A program made the position numbers and the translations under genes. Source: Candidatus Gottesmanbacteria bacterium (GTDB lineage: Bacteria > Patescibacteriota > Microgenomatia > JACPZF01). From it: a stretch of 8,724 nucleotides of DNA. Location: assembly GCA_016195615.1 (NCBI GenBank), contig JACPZF010000056.1, positions 1-8,724 of the forward strand. The letters are read 5' to 3'. A model generated the notes under the pieces. It was given only the letters and a program-made list of their open reading frames with translations, was not told the DNA's origin and searched no databases. Of this stretch, positions 5,454-8,724 are shown one piece after another. Position 1 is the first letter of the stretch; each line of letters begins with the position of its first letter.

Positions 5454-8400
5454 ATGAATAACCTTATTGAGAATTTCCGAAAAAAGCTTTCTTCCGAAGT
5501 TATTGACACAGCTTCTCTTGAAACCCATCTTTCTTCGCTCGATCATTTTGTGAAATGGTTTACCGCGACCAAGCAAACGGCTTTTAATCCAGATTTTGTT
5601 AATCTTATTGACATCGTCAATTTTCAAAGTTATCTAACCGGCAAAGGGGTTACCACCGAATCAATCCGTCACCATCTTTTTAGTTTAAAAAAGTTTTTTT
5701 CGTGGCTTAAGGAAACCAGTGTCATTGCCAAAGACCCTACGGCTGAAATCAATGCCGAATTTATTGCCACCAACACCGACACCTATCGTCTTAACGAATT
5801 CAAAGCCTGGCTTTTTAAAAACAACGCTTCGGAATCGACGATTAAAAACTATTTAGCCGATATCAACCAGTTTATTGTCTGGACCGAAACTTTAATTCAA
5901 TCTCAAGGAGCAGGCGATAAGGAAAAAATCGGCAGTGAAATTTTTAAGTATCTAAATCTCGATTTGGTGGCAGAATACAAAACTAGGCTCGCGGGAATGA
6001 CTAATCTGTCGCCCAAAACTATTAATCGGCGGCTGACCGCCATTCGACAGTGGTTAAGGTGGTTGGTTGAAGCCAAGTATCTTCCTCCTGACACTTTCGG
6101 TTTAGAAGAAAATAATAAAACCGTTTCTAATTTACCACCGCCTAAAAATGATTTTCTCCATCGCCTTCTTAACGATCGTCCTCTTTGGTATCGTAAATAT
6201 CGCCTTTCCCGCCTGGGTCAATTCATGCGCACGATTCTTATTACTGCACTGGCTTTATTGATCGCTTTTTTATTAATCAATAATCTTATCGCGCCGCGAT
6301 TTTTCCCTGGAAGCAAACAACCGGTTATCGTTACTCAAGCCGCCAAACCAAGATTAATTCCCTTTCATGGCACTCTGTATGGTGCTGGAAAAAAACCTAT
6401 TACCGAAGCAGTTAAAGTTGTTTTTCGTCTCTACAACCAGAATTCGTCCGGCACCGCGCTTTGGACCTCGAAAACTTGGGATATCAAGCCTGACGCAAAA
6501 GGAGAATTTAACATTGTTTTAGGGGATAAAAATCAAAATGACCCCGTGATTAGCTCTGATATATTTAGCTCAAATCCAGCTCTTTTTATGGGTGTCACAG
6601 TTGGAAGCGATGGCGAATCTTCTCCCCGATTATCACTACCTCCAATCGCCCAGGCGGCAGAAAATGATGAAAGATCCCAAGTTCCGATTGTCGATTGGGC
6701 GCCGCACGCCGATTTGCTACAAGGCTATCCCCCTGCCCTGTTGGCAACGCCAAATACTATTCCCGTCGTCAATTCTCAAGGTAAAATTATTCTGGCCTCG
6801 CCTAATCCCGGCATTGAATCTAATTCGGGCACGTTTTCTCTGGTGGGCCAAACTCTAAGTATTGCCGCTCTGGACGGTGTTGTTAATCTTTCTTCCCAAG
6901 TTTCGTCTTCTTCGGCGATTAATTTTTCCGCTCCTAATTTACAAAATGGGGTCTTGCTTTATGGCAATCTGGATATTCCTTACAGCTTGGCTGATTTAAT
7001 TCAACTCGCGGCGCAAGGCAAGGTTAAATTTTCAGTTGATAATAACGGTAATATTTTTGCCAACGGTGATTTTAAAACTCAAGGAAATGTCATTGTCGGT
7101 GGGCAGGTCCAATTGGGATCATACTCTGCCCCGCCTGTGCCGCGAGGTCTTGGCAGTATTTATTACAATTCCACCGGCGGCGGTGTTTACGTTTGGAATG
7201 GCACGGCTTGGGTTCAAACATTGGGTTTTACCGGTATTACCGGCCCGACTGGTCCGTCCGGAGCACCTGGTATTACTGGTTTAACCGGATATACCGGTGT
7301 TACTGGACCTACGGGCTCTACCGGTATTTCAGGATTTACTGGTTATACTGGACCATCAGGTATGACTGGATATACCGGAGTTACTGGCCCTACTGGATCA
7401 ACTGGTATTTCCGGATTTACAGGTTTAACCGGACCGACCGGAATGACAGGTCCTACGGGAGTTACAGGACCAACCGGCTCAACGGGTATTTCCGGCTTTA
7501 CGGGATTAACCGGACCTACAGGCATGACAGGTCCGACAGGAGCAACCGGAGACACTGGTCTTACCGGATTAACTGGACCAACAGGTTTAACTGGCCCTAC
7601 TGGAGTTACTGGCCCAACAGGTTTAACTGGCCCTACTGGAGTTACTGGCCCGACCGGTTCTACTGGTCCGACAGGAACATCTGGTAATACTGGACCAACA
7701 GGTTTAACTGGCCCAACGGGCGTTTCTGGACCCACTGGATCTACTGGTATTTCTGGATTTACTGGATTTACTGGGCCAACTGGAATTACAGGACCTACGG
7801 GAGTAACTGGTCCCACCGGTTCAACTGGAATTAGCGGATTTACCGGATTCACGGGTCAAACAGGTGAAACTGGACCAACCGGAGCTACAGGTTTTACCGG
7901 TTTTACCGGATTAACTGGACCAACAGGAGAAACAGGTCCAACAGGTGTGACTGGACCAACTGGAGCTACTGGTGTTACCGGGTTTACCGGAACCGGATTT
8001 ACAGGACCCACCGGCTTAACTGGACCTACTGGATTAACCGGACCAACTGGATCAACCGGAATTAGCGGGTTTACGGGATTTACTGGCCCTACCGGAGAAA
8101 CAGGACCTACAGGTGTTACTGGACCAACAGGCTCAACTGGTATTTCAGGGTTTACTGGATTTACCGGACCGACAGGAGAAACGGGACCAACAGGATCGAC
8201 CGGTATTTCTGGATTTACTGGAGTTACTGGCCCGACCGGGGTTACTGGTATTAGCGGATTTACCGGACCCACTGGTTCAACCGGTATTTCCGGTTTTACT
8301 GGATTTACCGGACCGTCTGGTACTACCGGTCCAACAGGCTCCACGGGTCTTAGCGGTTTTACCGGCTTATCAGGCTTAACCGGACCAACAGGAATTACTG

Positions 8401-8724
8401 GAAATACTGGCGTGACTGGACCAACTGGGGCGACCGGAATCACAGGATTTACTGGATTTACAGGTCCAACCGGCTCCACTGGTCCAACTGGCCCATCAGG
8501 AACCATGGGTGTCAGTGGTATTTCCGGACCTACGGGAGAAACCGGACCTACAGGCTTAACCGGACCAACTGGAGCTACTGGAAATACCGGTTTTACTGGA
8601 TTTACCGGACCGACTGGAATAACAGGACCTACCGGAGCAAGCGGACCGACCGGCTCTACTGGAATTTCTGGTTTTACCGGTTTTACTGGATTTACCGGAC
8701 CGACTGGAATAACAGGACCTACCG
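5454..8724 (+). CDS. Membrane-anchored collagen-like fibre protein with two recombinase-type SAM-like domains (3' end outside window, 1090 aa seen)
   Basis: ATG 5454 directly follows an in-frame TAG (5451-5453); GAAG 4 nt upstream is a weak ribosome site. Residues about 10-98 and 112-215 are two tandem alpha-helical repeats resembling the N-terminal core-binding (SAM-like) domain of Xer/phage tyrosine recombinases: the first has TTESIRHHLFSLKKFFSWLK, the second SESTIKNYLADINQFIVW and SPKTINRRLTAIRQWLRWL. No catalytic R..HxxR..Y domain follows. A basic patch (R242-R259) precedes one transmembrane helix (about 260-280), so the N-terminus should be cytoplasmic and the rest outside. Residues about 302-400 form a beta-rich module (HGTLYG..KPI.., VVFRLYNQ, ALW, GEFNIVLG, LFMGVTVG, PRLSLPP) of a kind found in bacterial surface and tail-fibre-like proteins. 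GSIYYN...YVWNGTAWVQ (568-588) is a tail-fibre-like motif. From G591 the sequence is collagen-like to the window end. A role as surface fibre or adhesin is inferred. Confidence 0.85.
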   Translation, partial: MNNLIENFRKKLSSEVIDTASLETHLSSLDHFVKWFTATKQTAFNPDFVNLIDIVNFQSYLTGKGVTTESIRHHLFSLKKFFSWLKETSVIAKDPTAEINAEFIATNTDTYRLNEFKAWLFKNNASESTIKNYLADINQFIVWTETLIQSQGAGDKEKIGSEIFKYLNLDLVAEYKTRLAGMTNLSPKTINRRLTAIRQWLRWLVEAKYLPPDTFGLEENNKTVSNLPPPKNDFLHRLLNDRPLWYRKYRLSRLGQFMRTILITALALLIAFLLINNLIAPRFFPGSKQPVIVTQAAKPRLIPFHGTLYGAGKKPITEAVKVVFRLYNQNSSGTALWTSKTWDIKPDAKGEFNIVLGDKNQNDPVISSDIFSSNPALFMGVTVGSDGESSPRLSLPPIAQAAENDERSQVPIVDWAPHADLLQGYPPALLATPNTIPVVNSQGKIILASPNPGIESNSGTFSLVGQTLSIAALDGVVNLSSQVSSSSAINFSAPNLQNGVLLYGNLDIPYSLADLIQLAAQGKVKFSVDNNGNIFANGDFKTQGNVIVGGQVQLGSYSAPPVPRGLGSIYYNSTGGGVYVWNGTAWVQTLGFTGITGPTGPSGAPGITGLTGYTGVTGPTGSTGISGFTGYTGPSGMTGYTGVTGPTGSTGISGFTGLTGPTGMTGPTGVTGPTGSTGISGFTGLTGPTGMTGPTGATGDTGLTGLTGPTGLTGPTGVTGPTGLTGPTGVTGPTGSTGPTGTSGNTGPTGLTGPTGVSGPTGSTGISGFTGFTGPTGITGPTGVTGPTGSTGISGFTGFTGQTGETGPTGATGFTGFTGLTGPTGETGPTGVTGPTGATGVTGFTGTGFTGPTGLTGPTGLTGPTGSTGISGFTGFTGPTGETGPTGVTGPTGSTGISGFTGFTGPTGETGPTGSTGISGFTGVTGPTGVTGISGFTGPTGSTGISGFTGFTGPSGTTGPTGSTGLSGFTGLSGLTGPTGITGNTGVTGPTGATGITGFTGFTGPTGSTGPTGPSGTMGVSGISGPTGETGPTGLTGPTGATGNTGFTGFTGPTGITGPTGASGPTGSTGISGFTGFTGFTGPTGITGPT
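7578..7651 (+). repeat. Recent 36-bp tandem duplication in the collagen tract
   Basis: A 38-bp sequence at 7578-7615 is identical to 7614-7651, an offset of 36 bp or 12 codons (GPTGLTGPTGVT). Identity at synonymous sites marks a recent event against the otherwise codon-diversified tract. Confidence 0.85.
8585..8724 (+). repeat. 50-bp exact direct repeat at the window end
   Basis: 8585-8634 and 8675-8724 are identical, 90 bp (30 codons) apart; the second copy is cut by the window end, so the true repeat may be longer. It is a recent in-frame duplication, or a place where a short-read assembly could stop or collapse. Confidence 0.85.

Larger units (their letters stand above)
7224..8724 (+). 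repeat. Collagen-like tract, at least 166 Gly-X-Thr/Ser triplets
   Basis: From G591 every third residue is Gly, with Thr (sometimes Ser) in the third position of nearly all triplets: GPT, GFT, GVT, GLT, GST, GIS, GET. The one register break is GFT-GT-GFT (codons 7983-8000; residues 846-848). There are no Lys or Arg and only a few acidic triplets (GET, GDT). A block read as GPT-GST-GIS-GFT recurs many times. Glycine and threonine codons vary freely (GGA/GGT/GGC, ACT/ACC/ACA/ACG), so most repeats are old. Thr in the Y position recalls Bacillus BclA-type collagen, where Thr is glycosylated. Confidence 0.95.

Noticed and set aside
5409..5627. 72-aa minus-strand frame
   Set aside because: It lies opposite the start of the fibre gene's first SAM-like domain and across its promoter; no ribosome site or recognisable motif.
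5454..6100. An active tyrosine recombinase or integrase
   Set aside because: After the second core-binding domain the protein goes into a membrane helix; the catalytic Arg-His-Arg-Tyr domain is absent.
7193..7687. Plus-strand frame of W/Y/R-rich repeats (164 aa)
   Set aside because: Frame-shifted reading of the collagen repeats. It begins inside the YVWNGTAW coding motif and has no independent signals.
7343..8506. Two long minus-strand frames (169 and 216 aa) rich in PVGPV repeats opposite the collagen tract
   Set aside because: They are the antisense shadow of Gly-X-Thr codons (ACC/GGN give GGT/NCC on the other strand, which contain no stops). They have no start context, and the plus strand has a coherent domain order.

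Overview
The window looks like a chromosomal segment of a Candidate Phyla Radiation (Patescibacteria) bacterium, most like Microgenomates or Parcubacteria. This is an inference from AT-rich intergenic DNA, weak Shine-Dalgarno use, short GC-rich palindromes (CCGCC..GGCGG type) scattered in and between genes, and a very long membrane-anchored collagen-like protein. All glycines of the collagen tract are GGN codons and no in-frame TGA occurs, which argues against the UGA=Gly code of Gracilibacteria/Absconditabacteria.

Left part (1-1251): the window opens inside a + strand frame whose last 46 codons resemble the C-terminus of a DDE transposase. A strong sigma-70-type promoter (TTGACA-17-TATCAT) follows, then a 325-aa exported protein of unknown function with a lipobox Cys and a twin-arginine-like n-region. 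Its last 70 bp overlap the 3' end of leuS, tail to tail.

Middle (1182-5044, minus strand): leuS encodes a complete leucyl-tRNA synthetase with both catalytic motifs, the editing domain and two Cys-rich zinc modules. At least three low-complexity inserts in the protein coincide with palindromic DNA, reminiscent of protein-coding palindromic elements such as those of Rickettsia. leuS appears to be read from an extended -10 promoter only 8 nt from its ATG, so its mRNA would be almost leaderless. The 301-bp gap upstream holds two GC-rich palindromes (one flanked by 7-bp direct repeats), a 20-bp inverted repeat and a perfect DnaA box with a degenerate neighbour. Next comes a PaaX-family (winged-helix plus Cas2-like fold) regulator. 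Its true start is probably ATG 4941, and its promoter overlaps a 29-bp palindrome that could be its own operator.

Right part (5045-8724, plus strand): after about 400 bp without a recognised gene lies an open frame that runs off the window (at least 1090 aa). It combines two tandem tyrosine-recombinase-type core-binding (SAM-like) domains without a catalytic domain, one transmembrane anchor, an extracytoplasmic beta-rich region with a tail-fibre-like YYN..WNGTAW motif, and at least 166 Gly-X-Thr/Ser collagen-like triplets. This joins a predicted cytoplasmic DNA-binding module to an external collagen-like fibre, and is the most unusual object in the window. PaaX-like gene and fibre gene are divergent, so regulation of the fibre by the PaaX-like protein is possible but unproven.
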